64,000 bases of DNA from Actinomycetales bacterium (GTDB lineage Bacteria; Actinomycetota; Actinomycetes; Mycobacteriales; Micromonosporaceae), in NCBI GenBank assembly GCA_002919305.1, contig PKFB01000005.1, forward strand, positions 40,137 to 104,136. The letters are read 5' to 3'. How positions within the stretch are numbered: the first letter of the stretch is position 1; each line of letters begins with the position of its first letter. This document shows, in pieces, positions 8,627 through 16,181 of the stretch. The notes under the pieces were generated by a model, which did not search any database, had not been told where the DNA came from, and saw only the letters and a list, made by a program, of their open reading frames with translations. Made by a program: the position numbers and the translations under genes.

Positions 8627-8676
8627 AGCTGTCGATCGACAGCTCAGTGGCCGGTCGGCGATCGCCGACCGGCCAC
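8627..8676. terminator. Two adjacent perfect palindromes, probable bidirectional terminator
   Basis: A perfect 30-bp palindrome (8647-8676, centred on GGCGATCGCC) could form a 15-bp hairpin without unpaired loop bases. It is preceded two bases away by an 18-bp perfect palindrome (8627-8644, AGCTGTCGATCGACAGCT). They lie between the convergent VOC and zinc-ribbon genes, which fits a shared terminator. The remainder of 8452-8765 has no visible gene. Confidence 0.6.
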
Positions 8677-8765
8677 CACCGCGTCTCAGTCAACCACGGC
8701 CGAATGACCGACGAAGTGTCGGGCGGCCGTCGACGGGCTCACAACCGACGTATTGAACCGACGAT

Positions 8766-9152
8766 TTAGTCGAACAGTTCCTCGAGGAAACTCTTGCGGC
8801 GCTTGTGGTACCCGTAGCCGTAACCGTAGGCGGGCGGCGGCGGTGGCGGCGGTACATACGGCGGCGCGGGTGGCGGAGGGGGTGCGGTCGGGATGGGAGC
8901 CCCGGGGGCGGGCGGCGGCGCGGCCGGCGGAGCCTGGGGTGGCACACCGCCTTGGGGAGGCGCGGGGGGAGGCGCCGTCGGGGGAGTACCGGCGGAGGCG
9001 GACTCGTGCCACTTGTTCTCGGCGTCGATCAGGCGCTCGAGTTCTCCTCGGTCGAGGAAGATGCCGCGACACTCGGTGCACTGGTCGACGGTGACGCCAC
9101 TGCGTTCATATTGCCGCATAGAACCGTGGCACTTGGGACACGTCATGGTCAT
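8766..9152 (-). CDS. Zinc-ribbon (zf-TFIIB type) protein with proline-rich tail
   Basis: A 128-residue protein. The N-terminal 45 residues hold two CxxC pairs, CPKC near residue 5 and CTEC near residue 25, followed by the family signature GIFLDRGELERLI, as in the zf-TFIIB family. The middle is almost entirely Pro/Ala/Gly with runs of up to seven prolines, then GYGYGYHKRRKSFLEELFD. Role unknown; nucleic-acid or partner binding is plausible. The start at ATG 9152 is supported by TACCGT six bases upstream; a start at 9146 would lose two residues. Confidence 0.8.
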   Translation of the reverse strand: MTMTCPKCHGSMRQYERSGVTVDQCTECRGIFLDRGELERLIDAENKWHESASAGTPPTAPPPAPPQGGVPPQAPPAAPPPAPGAPIPTAPPPPPAPPYVPPPPPPPAYGYGYGYHKRRKSFLEELFD

Positions 9153-9158
9153 GCGTTG

Positions 9159-9164
9159 ACGGTA
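9159..9164 (-). promoter_or_regulatory. -10 element TACCGT for the zinc-ribbon gene
   Basis: Read on the minus strand, TACCGT is followed by six bases and the ATG at 9152, with no SD. A leaderless transcript is predicted. Confidence 0.5.
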
Positions 9165-9200
9165 CCCGCTGTGGCCAACCATGCGTGTTTCGGTGTCGCC

Positions 9201-9836
9201 TCAAGAAATGGGCTTCAAAATGCTGCGTACCTCATCGTCGGTCACCTGACGAAAGTCCTGGTAAAAGCGGCTCACAGCGCCGAAATCAGTGGGCACCAAG
9301 GGGCAGACCACCTCGTCGGCGGCCGGGGCGAGCCGGGCGATGGCGTCACCGGACCCCACCGGGACCGCGACCACCACACGCGCGGCGCCCATGGCGCGAC
9401 ACACCTCCACGGCCGCGCGTGCGGTGGCCCCGGTAGCCAGGCCATCGTCGACGACGATGGCGGTACGCTCGGTGAGGTCCAGCGCTTCCCGATCCGCCCG
9501 GTACAGGCGCTCCTGTCGATTCAGCTCGGCGGTTTCCCGGGCGATCACCCGGGCGATATCCCGTTGCTTCAGGGACTGGGCGATCGACTCATTGAGCACC
9601 CGTACGCCGCCCGGACCGAGTGCCCCGAAGGCCAATTCCGGTGCCCACGGCGCTCCGAGTTTGCGGATGACGAGGACATCGAGGGGAGCCGTCAGTCGTC
9701 GCGCGACCTCGGCGGCGACCGGGACACCACCCCTGACCAGCCCGAGCACGATCGTGTCGGGCCGCTCCGCGTACCCGCTCAGGTGTCCGGCGAGTAACGC
9801 ACCCGCCTGCCAGCGATCGACGTATCCGGCATCCAT
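9201..9836 (-). CDS. Phosphoribosyltransferase-family protein
   Basis: A 211-residue type I phosphoribosyltransferase fold protein. The PRPP-binding motif TAIVVDDGLATGATARAAV is clear in the second half, and the first half has VLGLVRGGVPVAAEVARRL and DVLVIRKLGAP. This arrangement is typical of the predicted phosphoribosyltransferases found alone or fused to dienelactone hydrolases, whose substrates are unknown. The Met at 9836 is the likely start (MDAGYVDRWQAGALLAGHL); upstream codons to 9932 are Arg/Pro-rich and look untranslated. No operon partner is obvious. Confidence 0.8.
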   Translation of the reverse strand: MDAGYVDRWQAGALLAGHLSGYAERPDTIVLGLVRGGVPVAAEVARRLTAPLDVLVIRKLGAPWAPELAFGALGPGGVRVLNESIAQSLKQRDIARVIARETAELNRQERLYRADREALDLTERTAIVVDDGLATGATARAAVEVCRAMGAARVVVAVPVGSGDAIARLAPAADEVVCPLVPTDFGAVSRFYQDFRQVTDDEVRSILKPIS

Positions 9837-9958
9837 ATCTCGTGTGTACGCCGGGGCACCGGGTTCCGCGACCGGAAGCGGATGCCGATCCGCTGACCGG
9901 TGCCGATCGGACGACCGGCGCTGATCGGGCACGGTTCGGGGTGACCATCCCGGTCAGG

Positions 9959-10363
9959 TCAGATGGTGGTGCCCGGGGTCTCCACCGGTAGCCGTTCGGC
10001 TCGAGCAGCCTCCACAAGGCGTTTGTCGTAGGCCACGAAGCTGGTCAGGGCATCTCCCAGCTGCTGGGCACTGGCCAGGTGGATGGCGCCGAGGGTGGGA
10101 AGGTGCCGAACCGGCAGGGCGACGGCTTGGTCCATCACGGCGTCGGTCAGTTCGACCCGGGTGAACTTACCCAGGATCCGCGTCGCGGTCTCCAGGGTCG
10201 CGGCGTCGGCCTGGCGTCGCTGCAGGAAACGGCCGATCTCCACGAAGCCGATGCTGCTGGTGAGCAGCGGGACGCGGGAGCTGGCGAGCAGCTGGTGCAG
10301 CTCCTCGGAGTGGTCTTCGCGGTAGATCAGCTTGATGATCGCTGAGGAATCCAGGTAGCGCAT
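9959..10363 (-). CDS. vapC: PIN-domain toxin, VapC-like
   Basis: A 134-residue PIN-domain protein, by family a toxin that cleaves RNA. The first acidic residue is in MRYLDSSAIIKL, the second in SIGFVEIGRFL, and the last is in FVAYDKRLVEAA. In the third motif, usually L-x-x-L-D-A-x-H-L-A, this protein reads LPTLGAIHLASA, with Gly near residue 92 in place of the conserved Asp, so nuclease activity may be reduced or lost. Its start codon shares one base with the stop of the antitoxin gene, a translationally coupled toxin-antitoxin arrangement. Confidence 0.85.
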   Translation of the reverse strand: MRYLDSSAIIKLIYREDHSEELHQLLASSRVPLLTSSIGFVEIGRFLQRRQADAATLETATRILGKFTRVELTDAVMDQAVALPVRHLPTLGAIHLASAQQLGDALTSFVAYDKRLVEAARAERLPVETPGTTI

Positions 10364-10668
10364 CAGTGGCGTTCGCTCTCACGTGTTTCGATGAATTCCT
10401 CCGAGGGGGCCGGTTGCTCCTCGGGGACTGGCACGGGCTCGGGTAGGGGATCGCGTGGGGAACGGGGCGGCCTGATCACACCCGCCGCCACCAGGCGTGC
10501 GTACGCCGTCTCTTCGGGGGTCACCGGGCGGATCACCGCGACGACCTCGCCGTATCGGGTCACGTGCAGCGTCTCACCCCGCCCTACCCGTTCCAGGATT
10601 CGGCTGGTGTGGTGGGCCAGCTCCCGGGTGCTTACCGCTGCTGACGTGATCTGTTCCACCGCTGTCAT
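10363..10668 (-). CDS. vapB: Phd/YefM-type antitoxin, VapB-like
   Basis: A 101-residue antitoxin. The N-terminal half (STRELAHHTSRILERVGRGETLHVTRYGEVVAVIRP) is the Phd/YefM DNA-binding fold, which normally represses its own promoter. The C-terminal half is Pro/Glu-rich (DPLPEPVPVPEEQPAPSEEF) and would wrap the PIN toxin. The ATG at 10668 is favoured over the TTG two codons upstream because TACGAT lies six bases before it. The AT-rich stretch around 10684-10715 on the upstream side, with GCGAACGTATCGC, is a candidate operator. Confidence 0.85.
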   Translation of the reverse strand: MTAVEQITSAAVSTRELAHHTSRILERVGRGETLHVTRYGEVVAVIRPVTPEETAYARLVAAGVIRPPRSPRDPLPEPVPVPEEQPAPSEEFIETRESERH

Positions 10669-10674
10669 GCCCAA

Positions 10675-10680
10675 ATCGTA
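10675..10680 (-). promoter_or_regulatory. -10 element TACGAT for vapBC
   Basis: On the minus strand TACGAT is followed by TTGGGC and the ATG at 10668. The unusually AT-rich DNA upstream would suit a promoter-operator autoregulated by the antitoxin. Confidence 0.5.
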
Positions 10681-10862
10681 ACTTTTATGTCAAACGCGAA
10701 CGTATCGCATATAAGTGGCACGGCGTTTGAGGGGAGGAGCGCAGTGAGACGGAGACGCGGCGACCAGGTGGCGGCTGGCAGGGCAGAGAGAGGGCATACA
10801 GGGGGTGTTATAGGGGATAGAGGAGGGGCATATGGGGTACGCGCCCCGGATACCGAGGTGCC

Positions 10863-13391
10863 TTACAGGCTGCGGCGACGCCGGTGAGCCGGCATACGGA
10901 TCACACGGGCCCTGCTGTGCAGAGGCGGGGCGAGCGGGCTGCGCCGCTCAAGGATGGAGAGCATGCGTTCCGGGGGCAACGGCCGGCTGAACAGGTGCCC
11001 CTGGCCAGCGGCGCACCCCATCTCGAACAAGGCTGTCCGTTGCTGCTCGCTTTCCACCCCCACCGCGACCACGACGAGGTTGAGGCTCCGGCCGAGATCG
11101 ACCGTGGAGCGCACCATCGCCGTGGCCTCCGCGGACTGCTGCATGGCGGACACAAACCGGCGGTCGATCTTCAGCTGGCTAACCGGGAGCTCTGCGAGCG
11201 TCGCCAGTGAGGAGTGACCGGTGCCGAAGTCGTCCAAGGCCAGCTGCACCCCAATCCGGCGCAGCGTGGTCAGTACGTGATTGACGACATCGAGGCGGTT
11301 GAGGGTGAGGGTGTCGGCCATCTCCAGGATCATCTGGTCGGCGGGCAGGTCGTGAGCCATCAGCCGGTGCCGCACCAGTTGCGGGAAGCTCGGGTCGAGC
11401 AGGCTCCGCGCGGAGACATTGACCGTGACCGGGATCGGGTGCCCCTGAGCGCGCCACTGCTGGGCCGCGCTGAGCGCCTCATCCAGCACGATCTCCGCGA
11501 ACTGGGGAAGCAGGCCGGAGCGTTCGACCGCCGCCAGGAAGTGGGGTGGCCCCAGGTCACCTCGCCGGGGATGCCGCCACCGTGCCAGTGCCTCCGCCGC
11601 GATCACCTCGCCGGTCGCCAAGTCCACGATGGGCTGGAAGCTCACCGCGAACTGGCGTTCGGCCAGGGCACGGCGTAGGTCCCCGCTGAGGGCGAGCAGG
11701 CTCAGATCGGCGGTATCCCGGGCTCGGTTGTAGACCGCGACCGTGTGGCCTTCCCGCTTGGCCTGGTACATCGCCACGTCCGCGCGCCGCAGCAGCTCGG
11801 ACATGCCGCCCTCGGTGGGAGCGGTGGCTACTCCCCCGCTCGCCTCGATCTGTAGCCGCATGCCCTCGACGAGGATCGGTGGGTCTAACGCGGCCAGGAC
11901 CCGACGGGCGCGATGGCTGGCGAGCGCGGGAGCGGGAAGACTGACGAAAAGCACGGCGAACTCATCACCGCCCAGCCGCGCGACCAGGTCTTTCGGTCCG
12001 GCGGCGGCGGCGAGTCGCTGTCCCACCAAGGTCAGCACCTCATCCCCGGCGCCGTGTCCGAGGGTGTCGTTGATCTCCTTGAAGTGGTTCAGGTCGATCA
12101 GCAGGAGCGCGTGGATGCCCTGCACCGGGCGCCGGTTGAGTAGCGCTTCACCGATCTCTAAAAGGTGCCGGCGGTTGGGCAGGCCGGTGAGTGGGTCATG
12201 GCGCGCCGCGTGCGCGTACCGGGCGGCCAGACGTTGGGTCTCACCGTAGGCCTGGGCGTTACGCAGCGCGGTACACAACGCGGCCGCGAACGTGTCCAAG
12301 GCGTAGCGTTCGCGTTCGTTGAGGCGCACCTTCCCCTGAAACCGGAGCCGCAGCTCTCCTACGGTGTGGCCACCGTCCTGCCGGGACAGGGAGCGGGTGA
12401 TGATCTCCCCCGTGGTCGCGGGTGCCTCCTCGGGAGGGCCCAGGTAGGACAGGTCATCGGCGTTGCCCCGGGCGAGCTTAGGGGATGCCGCGCCCACCCG
12501 AAACTCCACATCCACCTCGTCGGCCGAGAACAGTTTGGCCGCACCGAGCACGGCGGCGCGCAGCACCGCATCGAGGTTGACGTCGTTGAATTCATCGGTG
12601 ATTCGCGCCAGGTTCTGCCAGGTTTCCCGCTCGGCCCAGGTGCGGAGCCGACTGAGGTTGAACAGGTATAGACACAGCGCCAGGGGCGGCAGCCCCACCA
12701 TCAGCGGTGGTTTGTACGCGACGAGAAGAAGCGCCAGGTAGCCCACCGCCGCGCCACCGCCGACCGCGACGAGACGAACATGCCACCCGTTGACCGCGAT
12801 CTGGTACGGCGAAGCGCCGTTGGCCAACGCGATGGCGAAAGCCACGGAGATCGAGTTGATCCCCACGAAGACGAGGATCGCGGCGATCAGGACAACGGGG
12901 TCACTCCAGAGCGGGCCGGAGTGCGATCCGTCCCGGAGCGCAGCCACTACCCCCGCCGCAGCGGCGGTCGCGATGATCTGCTTCCCGACGTTGAAGACCA
13001 CCTTCTGGGCAGGGAGGCGGAGGAGGAGCTCCGCGATCAGTTTCCCTACGCCGGCGGCCAGGATCAGGATGGATGACGGGAGCAATGCCAGGCCCAGGAC
13101 CAGGGCGGCCTCTCCAGAGCCGAACGCAATCCGGTGAGAACCGATCCTGATACGCAGGACGGCCAGGCCTGCCACGGCGTTAAGCGCGACAATGACCGCC
13201 GTCTCAAGGGTGAGAAGAGCGGGTGAGGGCACGCGGGGAACCGTCGCCGCCACGATGCTCGTGGCGGCGAGCGCTACCCCCAGTACGTAGAGGTTGAGAC
13301 GCCGGTCGGAGTCGCGCACCGCCACCCCGGGTATTAGGGCATTCCTTCCTAGCCCCGCCATCCTACGCGGCCTCGGAGGAATACGTCTCAC
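10863..13391 (-). CDS. Membrane GGDEF-EAL protein (cyclic di-GMP turnover)
   Basis: An 842-residue bifunctional-type c-di-GMP enzyme. About residues 30-230 hold seven or so membrane helices, followed by a GAF-like segment to about 400, a GGDEF domain with intact RLGGDEF, then an EAL domain beginning near residue 598 (AAEALARWRHP). The GGDEF lacks the RxxD inhibitory site (GPKD occupies it). In the EAL domain the usual A-E-G-V-E motif reads AVGVE (Val near 777) and E-x-x-E reads EMAD, so phosphodiesterase activity may be lost. The GTG start overlaps the stop of a 28-codon ORF in a GTGA junction. Confidence 0.9.
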   Translation of the reverse strand: MRRIPPRPRRMAGLGRNALIPGVAVRDSDRRLNLYVLGVALAATSIVAATVPRVPSPALLTLETAVIVALNAVAGLAVLRIRIGSHRIAFGSGEAALVLGLALLPSSILILAAGVGKLIAELLLRLPAQKVVFNVGKQIIATAAAAGVVAALRDGSHSGPLWSDPVVLIAAILVFVGINSISVAFAIALANGASPYQIAVNGWHVRLVAVGGGAAVGYLALLLVAYKPPLMVGLPPLALCLYLFNLSRLRTWAERETWQNLARITDEFNDVNLDAVLRAAVLGAAKLFSADEVDVEFRVGAASPKLARGNADDLSYLGPPEEAPATTGEIITRSLSRQDGGHTVGELRLRFQGKVRLNERERYALDTFAAALCTALRNAQAYGETQRLAARYAHAARHDPLTGLPNRRHLLEIGEALLNRRPVQGIHALLLIDLNHFKEINDTLGHGAGDEVLTLVGQRLAAAAGPKDLVARLGGDEFAVLFVSLPAPALASHRARRVLAALDPPILVEGMRLQIEASGGVATAPTEGGMSELLRRADVAMYQAKREGHTVAVYNRARDTADLSLLALSGDLRRALAERQFAVSFQPIVDLATGEVIAAEALARWRHPRRGDLGPPHFLAAVERSGLLPQFAEIVLDEALSAAQQWRAQGHPIPVTVNVSARSLLDPSFPQLVRHRLMAHDLPADQMILEMADTLTLNRLDVVNHVLTTLRRIGVQLALDDFGTGHSSLATLAELPVSQLKIDRRFVSAMQQSAEATAMVRSTVDLGRSLNLVVVAVGVESEQQRTALFEMGCAAGQGHLFSRPLPPERMLSILERRSPLAPPLHSRARVIRMPAHRRRRSL

Positions 13392-13474
13392 CCAGGATAC
13401 GGCGCATAGTGAACAATGTCCTGGATTGTTCCATGGGGGACCTCTTCGGTGGACCGATCGCCACCGACTGTCAT
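13388..13474 (-). CDS. Possible 28-codon ORF coupled to the GGDEF-EAL gene
   Basis: Starting at ATG 13474, this frame runs from MTVGGDRSTE to HYAPYPG and stops at TGA 13388-13390, sharing a GTGA junction with the GGDEF-EAL GTG at 13391. The overlap is the geometry of translational coupling. The ribosome site is weak (GAAAGATC). It may be a leader peptide that couples translation, or chance. It lies directly downstream of the two seven-codon ORFs on the same strand. Confidence 0.4.
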   Translation of the reverse strand: MTVGGDRSTEEVPHGTIQDIVHYAPYPG

Positions 13475-13497
13475 TGAGATCTTTCTAACTGGTTGTT

Positions 13498-13521
13498 TCA
13501 GTGCCAGCTGTCGTCACGCAT
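13498..13521 (-). CDS. Seven-codon ORF MRDDSWH, copy 2
   Basis: ATG CGT GAC GAC AGC TGG CAC TGA. A full Shine-Dalgarno sequence, AAGGAGG (13528-13534), lies six bases before the ATG. The identical peptide is encoded 80 bp upstream with its own SD, and the only base that differs between the two coding stretches is the third position of the Arg codon, which is silent. Similarity stops at the ATG and at the stop codon. Function unknown: a pheromone-like peptide, a minimal RiPP precursor or a regulatory leader are possible. Confidence 0.6.
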   Translation of the reverse strand: MRDDSWH

Positions 13522-13577
13522 TTGTGGCCTCCTTGAAACGGTGTGTGACTTGGAATGGAATTTCATTTGAGTTTGAG

Positions 13578-13601
13578 TCAGTGCCAGCTGTCGTCGCGCA
13601 T
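13578..13601 (-). CDS. Seven-codon ORF MRDDSWH, copy 1
   Basis: ATG CGC GAC GAC AGC TGG CAC TGA, preceded by GGAGGG (13607-13612) five bases upstream of the ATG. It is the first of two tandem copies and lies 250 bp downstream of the second of two tandem LuxR-type regulator genes on the same strand. The intervening DNA shows no other gene. The peptide is hydrophilic, has no export signal and ends in Trp-His. Confidence 0.6.
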   Translation of the reverse strand: MRDDSWH

Positions 13602-13850
13602 GGTGTCCCTCCGGTAGTACCCGCGGTAAAGCACGTCAGTCTTGATGCCGTCGCCGATGTGTGGGCGATCGGCTTTCGCGTTCACGCATAGAGTAAACCC
13701 ATTCTGTGGGCGGACTGACATACCTTTCATGGGTTAATAATCACTCTGCACAGATAGCCTTACAGCGCGCGAAGATGGAGGACTGCGCTAATCTTTTGGC
13801 AAGGCTGCGAAGCGCGATGGCGAGAGGTTTTATGCCTGTTCAGACCAGGC

Positions 13851-14912
13851 TTAGACCAGGCCGCGACGCGCTATGGCGACACCGGCAGCGAAGCGGGTTG
13901 GTACGCCTAACTCCGCCATCATGGCCGAGATCATGCGCTCTACAGTGCGAACACTGACGCCTAAAGCGCGAGCCATCCCTTCATCTGTGGCGCCGCTGAC
14001 CATAAGGCTGGCCAGCTTACGCCGGACCGCGTTGTTCTCTGACGAGTCCGAACCGAACAGGTCACCGGGAAGCGCGTCGTTGTCGGGCGGCGTGGATTCA
14101 GAGGGGCCGACAAGCCCGGTGCGGTGCAGTGGAAGTGTCTGAGAATCGTTCCAAATTAATTCGAACAATTGTCTGACGACGGCGAGTAGTTCCGGGCTGG
14201 TGATGTGTAGCGCGCCGTCTGTACCGGTTGGTGTGAGCGCGACAAGCGCCTCCGTATCATCTCGATAACGGAGTTTGGTGGGCAGGTTCTTCCGGATCCT
14301 GATGTCTTCTCCAGCGTGCGCGGCGTACAAGAGGTCGGCGCGGCCGCGTTCGGTTCTCAGGAAAGAATGATCGTAGACCATTCGATACCGTACGCCCGCC
14401 GCGAGCGCGGAGGGACGAGGCAATATAACGGTGAGAAGATCAGGATCGCGGGTCTTCCAGCGCGGGATTGTGAAGTCACAGACCTCTACTCGGGCCGCGA
14501 CGTAGATCTGCTGGGAAATGGCCTTGATGCGGGCCGAGTCGGTGAGGAGCTCGATGCCTGCCGAGCGTGGGCCGTTGAGCCGATCTAACGGCCAGCGACT
14601 GACCTGCGCCCGGAGGGTGGACCACAACCGGACGATCTCCTCATGATGAGTCTCTAACTGGTGCTCGGCGGCTTCGGTGGCCAGGTGGAGCGCGATGTGG
14701 CGCGGCATAGGGGTGACGTGCGTGGCCAGCTTGTCGGTGGGCCGCACGATCTGTTTGCGGAGCAGTTCGTCGAGAGCCGGGTCATGGGGATCCACGGCCG
14801 AAGGCCCTGACCCGACCGCGACGCACCCCTCCTGAAGGATGCGTTCATAAAGCTGGGCCGCGCTGTCGCTGACCAGCCCTCGTAGCAGCGGTGCGCGTTC
14901 GACCTCACCCAT
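13851..14912 (-). CDS. LuxR-type HTH transcriptional regulator (second of tandem pair)
   Basis: A 353-residue regulator. The C-terminal 60 residues are a LuxR-type helix-turn-helix (RRKLASLMVSGATDEGMARALGVSVRTVERMISAMMAELG). The rest has a helical N-terminal part followed by a domain resembling the TrmB/PLD-like effector region of actinobacterial LuxR regulators. The ATG at 14912 has AGGAGG five bases upstream and lies 14 bases after the stop of its paralogue, so the two are co-transcribed. Two copies of a seven-codon ORF follow downstream on the same strand, which suggests a shared regulatory circuit (inference). Confidence 0.85.
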   Translation of the reverse strand: MGEVERAPLLRGLVSDSAAQLYERILQEGCVAVGSGPSAVDPHDPALDELLRKQIVRPTDKLATHVTPMPRHIALHLATEAAEHQLETHHEEIVRLWSTLRAQVSRWPLDRLNGPRSAGIELLTDSARIKAISQQIYVAARVEVCDFTIPRWKTRDPDLLTVILPRPSALAAGVRYRMVYDHSFLRTERGRADLLYAAHAGEDIRIRKNLPTKLRYRDDTEALVALTPTGTDGALHITSPELLAVVRQLFELIWNDSQTLPLHRTGLVGPSESTPPDNDALPGDLFGSDSSENNAVRRKLASLMVSGATDEGMARALGVSVRTVERMISAMMAELGVPTRFAAGVAIARRGLV

Positions 14913-14926
14913 TGCTGCCTCCTCGG

Positions 14927-15907
14927 CTAGACCCACCCACGTTGGGCCGCTGCCAGGCCGGCGCCCGCCCGATTGACGGCGCCCAGTTCCCGCATGGCGT
15001 CGGCGACGTGGCGTCGCACGGTGCGGATGTTGACTCCCAGCAGGTTCGCGATCTCGGCGTCCGACATTCCGGTGGCCAGCAGTCGGATGACCCAGTGCTG
15101 TCGCGATGTGGTGCCTACCGCCGGTGGGCGGCACGTCGCCGACAGCGGGTCGGTCCACAGTTTGTCGAACAACTGGGAGTACGCCTCCAGCAACTGCGGG
15201 GAGTACGCCAGCAACCCGTTGATGCCCTCCCCGTACATGAACCGCACGAGTCCGACGGAGGTGTCGGCTAGCCACATATCAACGGGAACGTCTTGTCTGA
15301 TACGCACCGTCACTGCCGGATTGCGCAGGTTGTCGAGGGTGAGGCGCATGTCGGCGTGAGCGATAAGACGGGCATCGCAGATGATGTGCAGGCGGCTGAT
15401 GGGCCCGCCGACCAGTGCGGCGATCTCGGCTAGGTGTTGGGGCGCCGCCGAGGTGAACAGCATGCGGAGGGTGTCGGTGGTGGCGTTGACGACCGTCCGC
15501 CATACCCCCGAACCCCCTAACGGGTCGGCCGTGATTTCGGCGAGATCCTTGCGGTCCCAGATGTCCCGGGTAGGGGGATCCTCGTCGATTAACTCGCGCA
15601 TCCGGACCCACGCCCGCACCACGGCGTTCCTGAGGTGGACCGCCTCCTGCACGGTTCGGTCTAAGGCGTGGTTGGTGGACTTGATCCACTTCAGGAAGGC
15701 CGTGGGATTGTCGTGAGGCGAGGGAACCTCGGACGTCCGGACACCGCGTCTGTCGGAGTGACCCTGCGACACGTCGCCTCCCGCGAGTTCAGGCTCACGC
15801 GCGACAGCGCCGGGTTTGACGTTGCCGGCACCGACACCCGGCGGCGTTGACTCGGCCTCACCGGTACGGTGAGTCCCGCTGTCTTCTCGCCGGATTACGC
15901 GTGGCAT
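14927..15907 (-). CDS. LuxR-type HTH transcriptional regulator (first of tandem pair)
   Basis: A 326-residue paralogue of the next gene. The C-terminal HTH reads VIRLLATGMSDAEIANLLGVNIRTVRRHVADAMRELGAVNRAG. The middle holds a region with ISRLHIICDARLIAHADMRLTLDNL and a later SPQLLEAYSQLFDKLW, matching the layout of the sister gene. The first 65 residues are low-complexity and may be partly untranslated, although GGGAGACGG precedes the ATG at 15907. It heads the regulator pair. Upstream DNA (15908-16181) holds no gene; TAACAT near 16035 is a possible -10 element. Confidence 0.85.
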   Translation of the reverse strand: MPRVIRREDSGTHRTGEAESTPPGVGAGNVKPGAVAREPELAGGDVSQGHSDRRGVRTSEVPSPHDNPTAFLKWIKSTNHALDRTVQEAVHLRNAVVRAWVRMRELIDEDPPTRDIWDRKDLAEITADPLGGSGVWRTVVNATTDTLRMLFTSAAPQHLAEIAALVGGPISRLHIICDARLIAHADMRLTLDNLRNPAVTVRIRQDVPVDMWLADTSVGLVRFMYGEGINGLLAYSPQLLEAYSQLFDKLWTDPLSATCRPPAVGTTSRQHWVIRLLATGMSDAEIANLLGVNIRTVRRHVADAMRELGAVNRAGAGLAAAQRGWV

Positions 15908-16181
15908 CCGTCTCCCACCCGGGCCACACGCGCGACCCGTTACTGTCAGCCGGTCATGTTTCCACCGGTTGTCGTGGATGGGAACTCTCCTGTCCGGAAC
16001 TTACCGTCGTGTCCGAAACTCCTTCAGGATGTTACCGATTAATCACTGACCGATACGGCGATTGTGGATGACACTTCGTAACTCAGGGCGACATGGAGGG
16101 CCATTGAGAGCTCAGTGTCACATCGAAGCGGTCGTCGAAAGCCTGAAGACCAGCCTGAAAACCAGCGCGTCAGACCATGTC

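Noticed and set aside
8805..9797. 330-codon plus-strand frame
   Set aside because: Opposite the zinc-ribbon and phosphoribosyltransferase genes, both of which have clear family motifs.
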